This document shows, in pieces, positions 53,157 to 62,432 of a stretch of DNA of 62,432 bases. Position 1 is the first letter of the stretch, and every line of letters starts with the position of its first letter. The translations under genes were made by a program, and so were the position numbers. A model generated the notes under the pieces. That model saw nothing but the letters and a program-made list of their open reading frames with translations, did no database searches and was not told where the DNA came from. Origin of the DNA: JBCCGI01 sp039029355 (lineage in GTDB: Bacteria > Planctomycetota > UBA1135 > GCA-002686595); NCBI GenBank assembly GCA_039029355.1, contig JBCCGI010000048.1, forward strand, positions 1 to 62,432, read 5' to 3'.

Positions 53157-53312
53157 GCCCAGCTCTGGCTCGCGGCGGCCCTCGCCGCGCTGAACGAGGC
53201 CGTGGCGAACGGCTACGACGACCCCGCCCGGCTGCTCGAGGGGCGCGAGCTGGAGCCGCTGCGTGCGCGAAGCGAGTTCGCGGACGTGCTGGATCGACTG
53301 GAGGACGGGGCT
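53157..53312 (+). pseudogene. Remnant of a Ser/Thr kinase/TPR protein C-terminus
   Basis: Following an in-frame TAG at 53154, the plus strand reads AQLWLAAALAALNEAV, then GYDDPARLLEGRELEPLR and SEFADVLDRLEDG. 'L..A...Gy.d...l.....L.plR....F..ll..L' is the standard closing sequence of planctomycete kinase-TPR proteins. No start, kinase domain or TPR region precedes it. After ~53312 the frame degenerates into low-complexity sequence. It abuts the minus-strand remnant, suggesting a rearrangement that joined two truncated genes. 53313-53468 contains nothing else recognisable. Confidence 0.55.
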
Positions 53313-53468
53313 GCAGGTGCGGCGCCGGAGGCGCGTGCCGAGCGGCCTGAGCCCGACGGTGCCGGCGGGTCGGCGGCCCCACGACCCGGTTGCTCCTTCG
53401 AACCCGGGCCGCGGGGGCCATCGCAGGCGCGGTTCTACGCGCGTGCGGGTGCTCTCTTCCCCTTGGCT

Positions 53469-53936
53469 CTAGGCCGCGTAGGGGAGCGAGGAGTGGTGCA
53501 GGACGATCTTGACCTGTCCCTCACCGTTCAGGACGTACCCGAACGAGTACTCGACCTTGACTTCCTGCCCCTCCGGGTCGGTGAAGAAGTAGTTGCCCAT
53601 GGCCATGGCGGTGGTGCCGTTGGTCATGATGTTCACGTTCTCGAAGCGGACCGCGGTCCATCCCTTGATGGCGAAGCCTCCGTCCTCGGGGCAGTCACCG
53701 TTGGTGGCCACGAAGTAGGACAGCGCCTGGTCGAAGGTCGAGCGGAATTGAGCCTGGGCGGCCATCGTCGGTTTGAACAGGACCGGGGCCGACCCGTAGG
53801 CGTACAGGTTCGAGATGTGCTCTCGCGCGAGCTGCTCGAATTCGCCGCCCTGAGTGTGGGCCGTCGCGATGCGGACGATCCCGTCGCCCCACGCCTTCTG
53901 GGCGGCGACGACTTGCTCTTCGGTGATTTCGCTCAT
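53469..53936 (-). CDS. Iota-class carbonic anhydrase (COG4337, NTF2-like fold)
   Basis: This 155-aa protein has no signal peptide and should be cytosolic. It matches the COG4337/LCIP63 family throughout: 'EEQVVAAQKAWGDGIVRIA', 'NLYAYGSAPVLFKPTMAAQAQFR', 'ALSYFVATNGDCPEDGGFAIKGWTAVRFENV', 'AMAMGNYFFTDPEGQEVKVEYSFGYVL', and the hallmark HHSSLP at 147-152. The family is related to the CaMKII-association/NTF2-like fold, and members hydrate CO2 to bicarbonate; bacterial and cyanobacterial homologues are reported to work without metal. The single-domain length is as expected for bacteria. AAGGA lies a few bases upstream of ATG 53936. A nested hairpin (53966-54004) sits in the leader. Neighbours are unrelated remnants and a protease gene, so it is probably transcribed alone. 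Confidence 0.85.
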   Translation of the reverse strand: MSEITEEQVVAAQKAWGDGIVRIATAHTQGGEFEQLAREHISNLYAYGSAPVLFKPTMAAQAQFRSTFDQALSYFVATNGDCPEDGGFAIKGWTAVRFENVNIMTNGTTAMAMGNYFFTDPEGQEVKVEYSFGYVLNGEGQVKIVLHHSSLPYAA

Positions 53937-54375
53937 TGTCTAGTTCCTTGGATCCAACGGGATTCGCCCCTCAGGGCACGGCCGAGAGCCGCCCCTTGAG
54001 GGGCATCACGGCGAACGAGTCTCCAAAGGCGTCCCAGGCATGTCAAAGCCGTAGGCCGACAATCGGCGGAGGTCAGACGGGGCCGAGCGGCGCCTCCCCC
54101 ACCGTCCGCGGGCCCGTCGGGCAAGCCTCTGTCTCGGCCGGCCCCACGGCCCGCCGGGTGCGCCGGGCCGACGTCGGATTCCCGGGTCGATGTGGCTCGA
54201 GGGTGCGGCGGTTTGCAGCGTCGTGCCACCGTGGGTCTGGAGCCGCGGGCTGTCGAACCCCTGGGTGAGTTGGGAGTTGTTTCGAACCCCGATGTGGGGT
54301 GGTTACCGGCCGGGCGCGCCGCGGACGTGCGTGCACCGGGCTCAGCTCCGTGGGCCCAGCCGAAGCCGTCGGTCG
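53937..54375. other. Gene-free region upstream of the carbonic anhydrase gene
   Basis: The 439 bases hold the leader of the minus-strand carbonic anhydrase gene and the 3' side of the M6 protease gene. Apart from the nested hairpin at 53966-54004 I see no gene. GTTCGA-like strings near 54250-54290 recall tRNA T-loops, but no cloverleaf can be drawn. Confidence 0.45.
53966..54004 (-). promoter_or_regulatory. Nested hairpin in the carbonic anhydrase leader
   Basis: TGAGGGGC (53997-54004) and GCCCCTCA (53966-53973) are exact reverse complements, enclosing a 23-base segment that can itself fold (CGGC/GCCG core). GCCCCTTGAGGGGC at 53991-54004 is also a small palindrome, so two alternative folds exist. 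It lies 30 bases upstream of the start codon, in the position of a 5' regulatory RNA or operator. No known riboswitch consensus is recognised. Confidence 0.45.
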
Positions 54376-55575
54376 CTAGCGCGCCTCGGAGCGCGTGACG
54401 TCGACCCGGAAGCCGCCGGCCTCTCCCGGGCGCACGTCGATCCGGACGCCGGCGGCCGCATCCACGAAGCTGTCGCCCGCGCGGTGGAGCGCGTCGTAGA
54501 GCGCGACGTACCTGCGCGCCAGCTCCGGGCGCGCCGCGTCGTCGTCGGGCCGTGCGGGCAGGACCTGGATCGGCCCGTGCCCCGAGGGTGTCGCGACCGA
54601 GACGCGGTACACGAGCACGCCGGGCTCGGGGTGCTCGTCGCTCAGGTGGCGGACCTCGGCGACCAGCGCCTCGGTGGCGGAGGTCGGCACCACGACGGCC
54701 TTCGTGCCGCCCCTTGAGCGGATGTGTGTGAGCTGCGCCGAACGCTCGCCCTCGGTCACGACGACGAAGGCGTCGTCGTCGAGCCAGCCGAGCTTCCGCT
54801 TGTGCCAGGCGAGGTAGTCCCGCGCGTGCTTCTGGAAGCCCATCGGCGACCAGGAGCCGGTGTGTACGTGGTAGCTCTTGTAGGCCTTGTCCGCGGGCAC
54901 GTAGCTGTAGAGGTCGGGGAGCCCGAGCACGTGCCCGGTCTCGTGGACGAGCGTCTGCCAGCCCCAGTCCTCGCCGCGGACGTCGTTGCCGAAGGTGACG
55001 GCGTGGCGGATGTGGTGCTTGTCGGCGTGGAAGCCGTCGCCGCCGTGGGCGTTGAAGGTCGGCGAGTTGAAGACGCCCGGCGCCTGGTTGGCCACCACGT
55101 AGATCAGGTCGTAGCCCGCGAAGTCGACGTCCGCGTCGGCGGCGTCGACGACCTCCTGGACGTAGCGCATGTGCGTGTCGTGCTGCGAGCAGTCGTAGCC
55201 CGGGGCGGTCGACGGTCCCCGCATGGAGTACCACTCGAAGTGCGGCGTGACCGCGAGCGTCATCCGGCCGTAGGACGAGGCCTCGTAGAAGGCGACCGCA
55301 TCCGGAACCAGGCGCTCGTGCAGCGCGCGCATCGTCTCCTCCTGGTCGCCGTCCGGGAAGCGCGCGAACAGCATCACGGCCTTCAGGGTGCCGGTGCCCG
55401 CGGGGTGCTTCGGAAGGTCCGTCGGGCCCTCGCCGAGCCAGATCGTCTTCGGAGCCCGCAGGCCGAGGAGGTCCGGGGCAGGTTGGGACTGCAGCAGGAG
55501 GAGGGCGAGGAGCGGGACGGTGCCCGCGCACCGAGGAACGGGGACCTGGCCGCCGCGGCCGCGGGGAGGGATCAC
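54376..55575 (-). CDS. Secreted M6-family zinc metalloprotease
   Basis: This protein is 399 aa from GTG 55575, which overlaps the stop of the upstream gene by four bases; the ORF's extension to 55953 is out-of-frame shadow. A short signal-like segment (GTVPLLALLLLQSQ, ~19-31) precedes the catalytic domain. The zinc motif HETGHVLGLPD (211-221) gives His211, Glu212, His215 and Asp221, the HExxHxxGxxD pattern of the M6 immune-inhibitor-A family. The Met-turn is probably SPMG near 245. Upstream strands 'KAVMLFARFPDGDQEE' and 'FYEASSYGRMTLAVTPHFEWY' are standard for M6. It should cleave proteins outside the membrane. Coupled translation with the WxTDGT-repeat gene suggests a joint function. Confidence 0.88.
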   Translation of the reverse strand: MIPPRGRGGQVPVPRCAGTVPLLALLLLQSQPAPDLLGLRAPKTIWLGEGPTDLPKHPAGTGTLKAVMLFARFPDGDQEETMRALHERLVPDAVAFYEASSYGRMTLAVTPHFEWYSMRGPSTAPGYDCSQHDTHMRYVQEVVDAADADVDFAGYDLIYVVANQAPGVFNSPTFNAHGGDGFHADKHHIRHAVTFGNDVRGEDWGWQTLVHETGHVLGLPDLYSYVPADKAYKSYHVHTGSWSPMGFQKHARDYLAWHKRKLGWLDDDAFVVVTEGERSAQLTHIRSRGGTKAVVVPTSATEALVAEVRHLSDEHPEPGVLVYRVSVATPSGHGPIQVLPARPDDDAARPELARRYVALYDALHRAGDSFVDAAAGVRIDVRPGEAGGFRVDVTRSEAR

Positions 55576-57254
55576 GGCCCGACCACCACCTCGAGTCCAC
55601 CGCTCAGCTCTCCCACGCCCAGCAGCGCTCCGCCGCTCGCCGCGATGAAGTCCTGCAGGTAGAGCGTCAGTCCGGCGAGCACCGGGAGATCCGGGATCGC
55701 GATGGGTACGGCGAAGCCGCCCGTCCCGTCGGTCGCGTGCTGCAGCACGATCGCCGCTTCGCCGAGGTAGGTCGTGCAGCCGCCGCCCAGGTCCTGCGCG
55801 ACGTACTCCGGCGACCAGAACAGCGTCGCCGGAGACAAGGGCGGTGCGCCGGCGAGCTCGATGAGCGGCGTGCCCCCGAGCGTCGCTTCGCCGGACAGCG
55901 ACAGCGTCGCGAGCGTCGCTCCGCAGCCCTGGCCGAAGCTCGAACCGACCCACGCGCCGAGCTCGGTGATCGGCACCGCGTGCAGCTCATGGCCGGTCAC
56001 GCCGTCGTCGGCGCCGAAGAAGAGGGTCCCGCCCACGCGGGTGAAGGAGTGGCTGTAGGAGCCCGGCGAGCCCGGGTACACGTCGGCGAGCAGCGCCAGC
56101 TGGGTGCCGTCGGTGAACCACACCTCGTTGTCGTCGGAGGAGTCGAAGTCCTGCGCCCGGAAGACCAGCTCGTCGCCGTCGCCCACGCGGTAGGGCTCAG
56201 TGATCCCGCTGCTCTGGGAGTACACCAGCGGGGTGCCGATGAGCTGCGAGCCGCTGGCCGTGCCGTCGGTCGACCAGAGCGAGAAGCCGGCGAAGTAGTA
56301 CCCCGTGGCGCCCACGCTCGCGACCTCGAGCACGCCTCCGGCGATCACCTGCGTCCCGGCGACGGTGCCGTCGGTCGACCAAAGCTGGCGCTCCGGCCCG
56401 AACAGGCCCTGGAAGTCGGTGAAGAGCAGGTACCCACCGTCGAGCACGACGAGGTTCTCGGGGTTCGTGCCCGCGGTCCCCGGCGTCAGGTCGGCGAAGA
56501 CGCCCGTGCCGCCCGGCGTGCCGTCGCTCGTCCACAGCTCGCGACCGACGTACGCGTCGAGCACCGTGAAGAACAGCGCGTCTTGGAAGACCGTCAGGTC
56601 CGCCGGTGCGGCCAGCGGGTGCGGGAAGTGCTGGAGCAGCACTTCGCCGCCCGGGGTTCCGTCGGTCCTCCAGAGCTCGTTGTAGCCGTAGACCCCGTGG
56701 GTTCCGCCGAAGAAGTGGAGCTGGTCCTGAAAGACGGTGAGCGGGTCGTTCGTGGGCAGGATCGTCCCGAGCGACGCGACCGGCGCGGTCCCCGCCGGCG
56801 TGCCGTCGGTCTTCCACAGGTCGGTGTTCGGGTACGTGCGTACCGTGAAGTAGGCCTCGCCTTGGAACACGGTGAGGTTGTAGCCGACGATGCCGTCGGG
56901 CGTCAGCTTGACGGTGCCCGCCGTCGTTCCGTCGGTCTTCCACACGCCCCCGAAGTCGGTCGTGTTGTCGAGGAAGTACACCTCGTCCCCGAGCGGCGTG
57001 TAGTCGTGCGGGTTGAAGACCGGGTGGACCTGGGCCGTCCCTTCGGCGGTCCCGTCGGTGATCCAGAGCGCCCGACTCGTCTCGTCCTCGCCGGTGAAGA
57101 GCAGCCGGCCGCCGAGGGGAATGGCGTCGAAGGTCGTCTTGAAGCCGCTTCCGGGGAAGCCTCCGCCCGGCTTGAGGTCGATCACCAGGGTGTCCTGGGC
57201 GGCGAGGGAAGAGGCGAGGAGCGCGAGGACGAGCAGCGGGCGCGGGAGACGCAT
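55572..57254 (-). CDS. Secreted WxTDGT-repeat propeller protein
   Basis: This protein is 560 aa from ATG 57254, with GGAGG upstream; the longer ORF to 57836 reads back into the kinase gene and is rejected. The signal peptide is MRLPRPLLVLALLASSLAAQ. Residues ~35-440 contain eight ELW-x-T-D-G-T-x-x-G-T units ('ALWITDGTAEGT', 'VWKTDGTTAGT', 'DLWKTDGTPAGT', 'ELWRTDGTPGGE', 'ELWTSDGTPGGT', 'QLWSTDGTVAGT', 'SLWSTDGTASGS', 'EVWFTDGT'), a known repeat of secreted bacterial proteins likely to fold as a propeller. The last ~120 residues are the shared C-terminal beta module with 'LAGLTLYLQDFIAASGG' and 'LSGGLEVVVGP'. Its stop overlaps the M6 protease start by four bases. Confidence 0.88.
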   Translation of the reverse strand: MRLPRPLLVLALLASSLAAQDTLVIDLKPGGGFPGSGFKTTFDAIPLGGRLLFTGEDETSRALWITDGTAEGTAQVHPVFNPHDYTPLGDEVYFLDNTTDFGGVWKTDGTTAGTVKLTPDGIVGYNLTVFQGEAYFTVRTYPNTDLWKTDGTPAGTAPVASLGTILPTNDPLTVFQDQLHFFGGTHGVYGYNELWRTDGTPGGEVLLQHFPHPLAAPADLTVFQDALFFTVLDAYVGRELWTSDGTPGGTGVFADLTPGTAGTNPENLVVLDGGYLLFTDFQGLFGPERQLWSTDGTVAGTQVIAGGVLEVASVGATGYYFAGFSLWSTDGTASGSQLIGTPLVYSQSSGITEPYRVGDGDELVFRAQDFDSSDDNEVWFTDGTQLALLADVYPGSPGSYSHSFTRVGGTLFFGADDGVTGHELHAVPITELGAWVGSSFGQGCGATLATLSLSGEATLGGTPLIELAGAPPLSPATLFWSPEYVAQDLGGGCTTYLGEAAIVLQHATDGTGGFAVPIAIPDLPVLAGLTLYLQDFIAASGGALLGVGELSGGLEVVVGP

Positions 57255-57372
57255 CGGGAACCTCCGTGGAAGTGGGCCGACGATCGTAGCGCGGTTTCCG
57301 CCGCGTGTGGGAAGCCACGGCCCGGAGCTGGGCCGCGCTCCTCCCCCGCCGCGTCGACGCGACGGTTCGCGA

Positions 57373-57392
57373 CCGAGCCGCTCGAAGCTCGG
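57373..57392 (-). terminator. Candidate terminator of the kinase gene
   Basis: CCGAGC and GCTCGG pair around an eight-base loop, 38 bases past the kinase stop in the direction of transcription. A longer-range inverted repeat, GGCGGAAACGC (57401-57411) with GCGGTTTCCGCC (57291-57302), brackets this region. There is no T-tract, and read-through into the next gene is possible. Confidence 0.35.
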
Positions 57393-57429
57393 CATGCAGT
57401 GGCGGAAACGCGCCGAGTGGAGCCTGGTC

Positions 57430-60654
<3,225 letters not shown>

Positions 60655-60738
60655 GCGGACGAGGGTACGGGGGCTCGGTTCCCCCGCCAAACGGGGGCGC
60701 ACCGAAGCCCGGACGTCTCCCCCGCGGAGTGGCCGCTC

Positions 60739-60786
60739 GCCGCCGGCTGGAGCGCAGCGGGCGTTGGGTGCGCTCCAGCCGGCGGC
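60739..60786 (-). terminator. Perfect 18-bp hairpin between two minus-strand genes
   Basis: GCCGCCGGCTGGAGCGCA (60739-60756) is the exact reverse complement of 60769-60786, with a 12-base loop. It lies downstream of the fibre-like gene (stop at 60830) and upstream of the kinase start, the place for a terminator. No T-tract follows on the minus strand. Confidence 0.65.
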
Positions 60787-60829
60787 AAGGGCGCCTGCGT
60801 TCGGCGCCTCGCTCGACGGACCGCCTAGC

Positions 60830-62432
60830 TCATTCGACCCGCGCCGAGAGGGCGCGCACCGCCTCGCGAAGCGCCTGCAGCTCGGCCCTCAGCGCGCCGT
60901 TCTCGTCCGCTACGGCCTGGAGCTCCGCCCTCAGCTTCGCGTTCTCGTCCGCCACGGCCTGAACTCCGGCTCTGAGCTCGCCGTTGTCGTCCGCCAGGGC
61001 CTGGATGGACGCGAGGGCCACGCCGTTGGCGTCGATCGTGCCGATGGAGATCTCGTTGGCTCCCAGGCCGAAGGCCTCGAAGAAGTCCTCCGCCATCGGG
61101 CCCAGGTGCACCACCGAGTCGTCCTCGGTGCGGTAGTTCCAGCGCGTGAGCTCGATGTCGCGCACTTGTCGCAGGATCGAGCGCGTATCGACGGCAGCAA
61201 AGTTCTCCTTGAGCGCGCGGCTAGAGGCGTTCGTCCAGACGCCGCCTCCGGTCACGTGGGCCCCGCTCCCCATGTGCAGCGGGTGGGTCGGGTTCTCGCG
61301 CCCGATGCCGACGTGGCCGGTGTTGTGCTCGACGACGAGCGCCGGGTCCAGCTCGCCGTCATCGGCAGGGTCGAGGGTCCACACGCGGAAGTGATGGTCC
61401 TGGTCGGCGCTGATGCTCGAGAGGCCGCCGGCGTAGGCGTTGCCGGTGGAGTAGATCCAGCCGAGGCTCTCTTCGCTCGTCACCCGAACCGTGTAGACCG
61501 CGCCGGCCGCGATGTCGAAGCTCTCGTCGAACGCCGCCGTCGTCCAGAGCCCCGCGGCCAGGGGGGCCCGGGGCGGCAGAGGGGCGGAGGCCAGAAGCTC
61601 CCCGTCGGTTCCCGAGCCGGCGTAGACACGCAGCATGGCGGCCTCCTCCGTGGAGGAGAGGGTGACGCCGACCGCGGCCACGGTGCTCGCGGAGACCGCG
61701 GTGAAGGACTGCCAGATGTCCGCTTCGCTCGCCGGGATTCCGAAACCGTCGAAGTACTGGGCGTCGAGGAGCAACGGTCGGGTCGCGATCTCATAGTTGC
61801 CGGCCCGGAAGCGGCCGGTCGCGGCGACGGGGTCGCCGTAGGCGGCGCGGGTCTGGGTCGAGCCGTCGGAGAACTCGACCGCGCCGGACTGCACGGTCAG
61901 GCCGGACTGGACGCGCAGGTCTCCCCCGACGTCGAGCGTCGCGCCGGGATCCGTCTCGCCGATGCCGACCTGGCCCTCTTCGGTGATGCGCATCCGCTCG
62001 AGCAGGCCGGTCGAGGGGTTGGTCAGAAAGCGCAGGTCGCCGCTGTCGGTGCCGCTTGCGTTGTGGGCGCGAATCTGCGCGCCGACGTACTCGGTCAAGA
62101 GCACTCCGTTGTTGTCGAGGTTCTGGAAGTCGATGGCGCCAAAGGCGTTTCCGGCGGCGTTGCGCGCCCCCTCCAGGACGAGCTTGCGAACCGAGTTGCT
62201 GGTCGCCGCGCCGCGGTCGGCGAGCAGGTTGCCGCCCGAGACGTGGAGCGCCGACTCGGGGGTGTTGATCCCGACGCCGATGGCGCCGCCGCTGTAGAAC
62301 ATGTCGGCGCCATTCACCTGCCAGAGCGCGTCGCTGCCGGCGGCTCCGGTGGGGCCCGCCGGGCCCGCCGGGCCCGTCGCTCCCGCGGGCCCCGTCGCGC
62401 CGTCGGGGCCGGGGGCACCGGCGGGTCCAGCG
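60830..62432 (-). CDS. Collagen-like/tail-fibre surface protein with Peptidase_S74 domain (5' end missing)
   Basis: The frame stays open to the window edge, so the N-terminus is missing; about 534 residues are visible. The first ~40 are Gly-X-Y collagen-like triplets (GPAGAPGPDGATGPAG and on), reading into ALWQVNGADMFYSGGAIGVG. Fibre-type 'VGIGxxxPxxxLxVxG' units follow ('GVGINTPESALHVSGG', 'VGIGETDPGATLDVGG', 'VGIGRENPTHPLHMGS'). A Peptidase_S74 intramolecular chaperone domain is near the end ('SSRALKENFAAVDTRSILRQV', 'WNYRTEDDSVVHLGPMAEDF', 'GTIDANGVALASIQAL'). The last ~60 residues are a coiled coil with 14-residue repeats (VQAVADENAKLRAEL). S74 domains trimerise fibres and often cut themselves off; the Ser and Lys of the SSRALK motif are present. 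There are no phage genes beside it. A short GTG-started version from 62317 would cut off the collagen part. Confidence 0.85.
   Translation of the reverse strand, partial: AGPAGAPGPDGATGPAGATGPAGPAGPTGAAGSDALWQVNGADMFYSGGAIGVGINTPESALHVSGGNLLADRGAATSNSVRKLVLEGARNAAGNAFGAIDFQNLDNNGVLLTEYVGAQIRAHNASGTDSGDLRFLTNPSTGLLERMRITEEGQVGIGETDPGATLDVGGDLRVQSGLTVQSGAVEFSDGSTQTRAAYGDPVAATGRFRAGNYEIATRPLLLDAQYFDGFGIPASEADIWQSFTAVSASTVAAVGVTLSSTEEAAMLRVYAGSGTDGELLASAPLPPRAPLAAGLWTTAAFDESFDIAAGAVYTVRVTSEESLGWIYSTGNAYAGGLSSISADQDHHFRVWTLDPADDGELDPALVVEHNTGHVGIGRENPTHPLHMGSGAHVTGGGVWTNASSRALKENFAAVDTRSILRQVRDIELTRWNYRTEDDSVVHLGPMAEDFFEAFGLGANEISIGTIDANGVALASIQALADDNGELRAGVQAVADENAKLRAELQAVADENGALRAELQALREAVRALSARVE

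Noticed and set aside
54230..54300. tRNA-like GTTCGA strings
   Set aside because: No acceptor, D or anticodon stems can be paired around them on either strand.

Overview
The window is very GC-rich (roughly 70% by eye), densely coded on both strands, and has no rRNA, tRNA, insertion sequence or phage replication genes that I can recognise. The gene content points to a Planctomycetota bacterium, most like the clade with many giant secreted repeat proteins. It encodes very large signal-peptide-bearing beta-propeller proteins (FG-GAP/VCBS, BNR, WDGxxW and WxTDGT repeats), three membrane Ser/Thr kinases with WD40 or TPR sensor regions, planctomycete-type ECF sigma factors and DUF1573 lipoproteins. 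This assignment is inference from gene content only.

Layout. 1-4240: a secreted protein with a Cys-rich hydrophobic tail, then two minus-strand secreted proteins, one with a transglutaminase-like Cys-His-Asp core. 4613-8771: a tight plus-strand operon with overlapping starts (a 12-Cys secreted protein, an unknown secreted protein, a DUF1573 lipoprotein, a small lipoprotein, a carboxypeptidase-regulatory-like protein). 8898-12239: an 1113-aa FG-GAP protein, followed by a gene-free stretch with a duplicated ~80-bp element. 13086-14327: a GNAT acetyltransferase and a DUF2071 protein. 14412-18210: a spondin-domain protein and a 14-repeat propeller protein.

18434-20863 is the most striking locus. 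A radical SAM/SPASM maturase is followed, six bases after its stop codon, by a 278-aa protein with a Tat-type signal and twelve regularly spaced cysteines, ten of them in D-x-[DA]-C-[GT] units. I read this as a candidate RiPP-like system in which a repeat protein is modified by radical chemistry and exported folded by Tat.

21156-24081: an FG-GAP protein and a YcaQ/AlkX-type DNA glycosylase. 24300-34959: two sigma factor/kinase modules (sigma then kinase; kinase then overlapping sigma) around a LamG protein. 35027-41964: large secreted proteins (tail-fibre-like, BNR propeller, FG-GAP). 42353-45846: an FtsX-type ABC exporter with a readable sigma-70 promoter. 46169-47415: a TIR-SUMF1 fusion broken by a one-base frameshift. 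47434-52803: two FG-GAP proteins around a small lipoprotein. 52981-53312: two gene remnants joined tail to tail. 53469-53936: an iota-class carbonic anhydrase with a structured leader. 54376-60654: a minus-strand run of kinase, WxTDGT-repeat protein and M6 metalloprotease. 60830-end: a partial collagen-like/tail-fibre protein with a Peptidase_S74 chaperone domain and a coiled coil.

Common thread: most genes make envelope or extracellular proteins. Six of the large secreted proteins, and one orphan fragment, end in a similar beta-rich module that may be a shared sorting or anchoring domain. The kinases and sigma factors are candidate regulators of these surface proteins.
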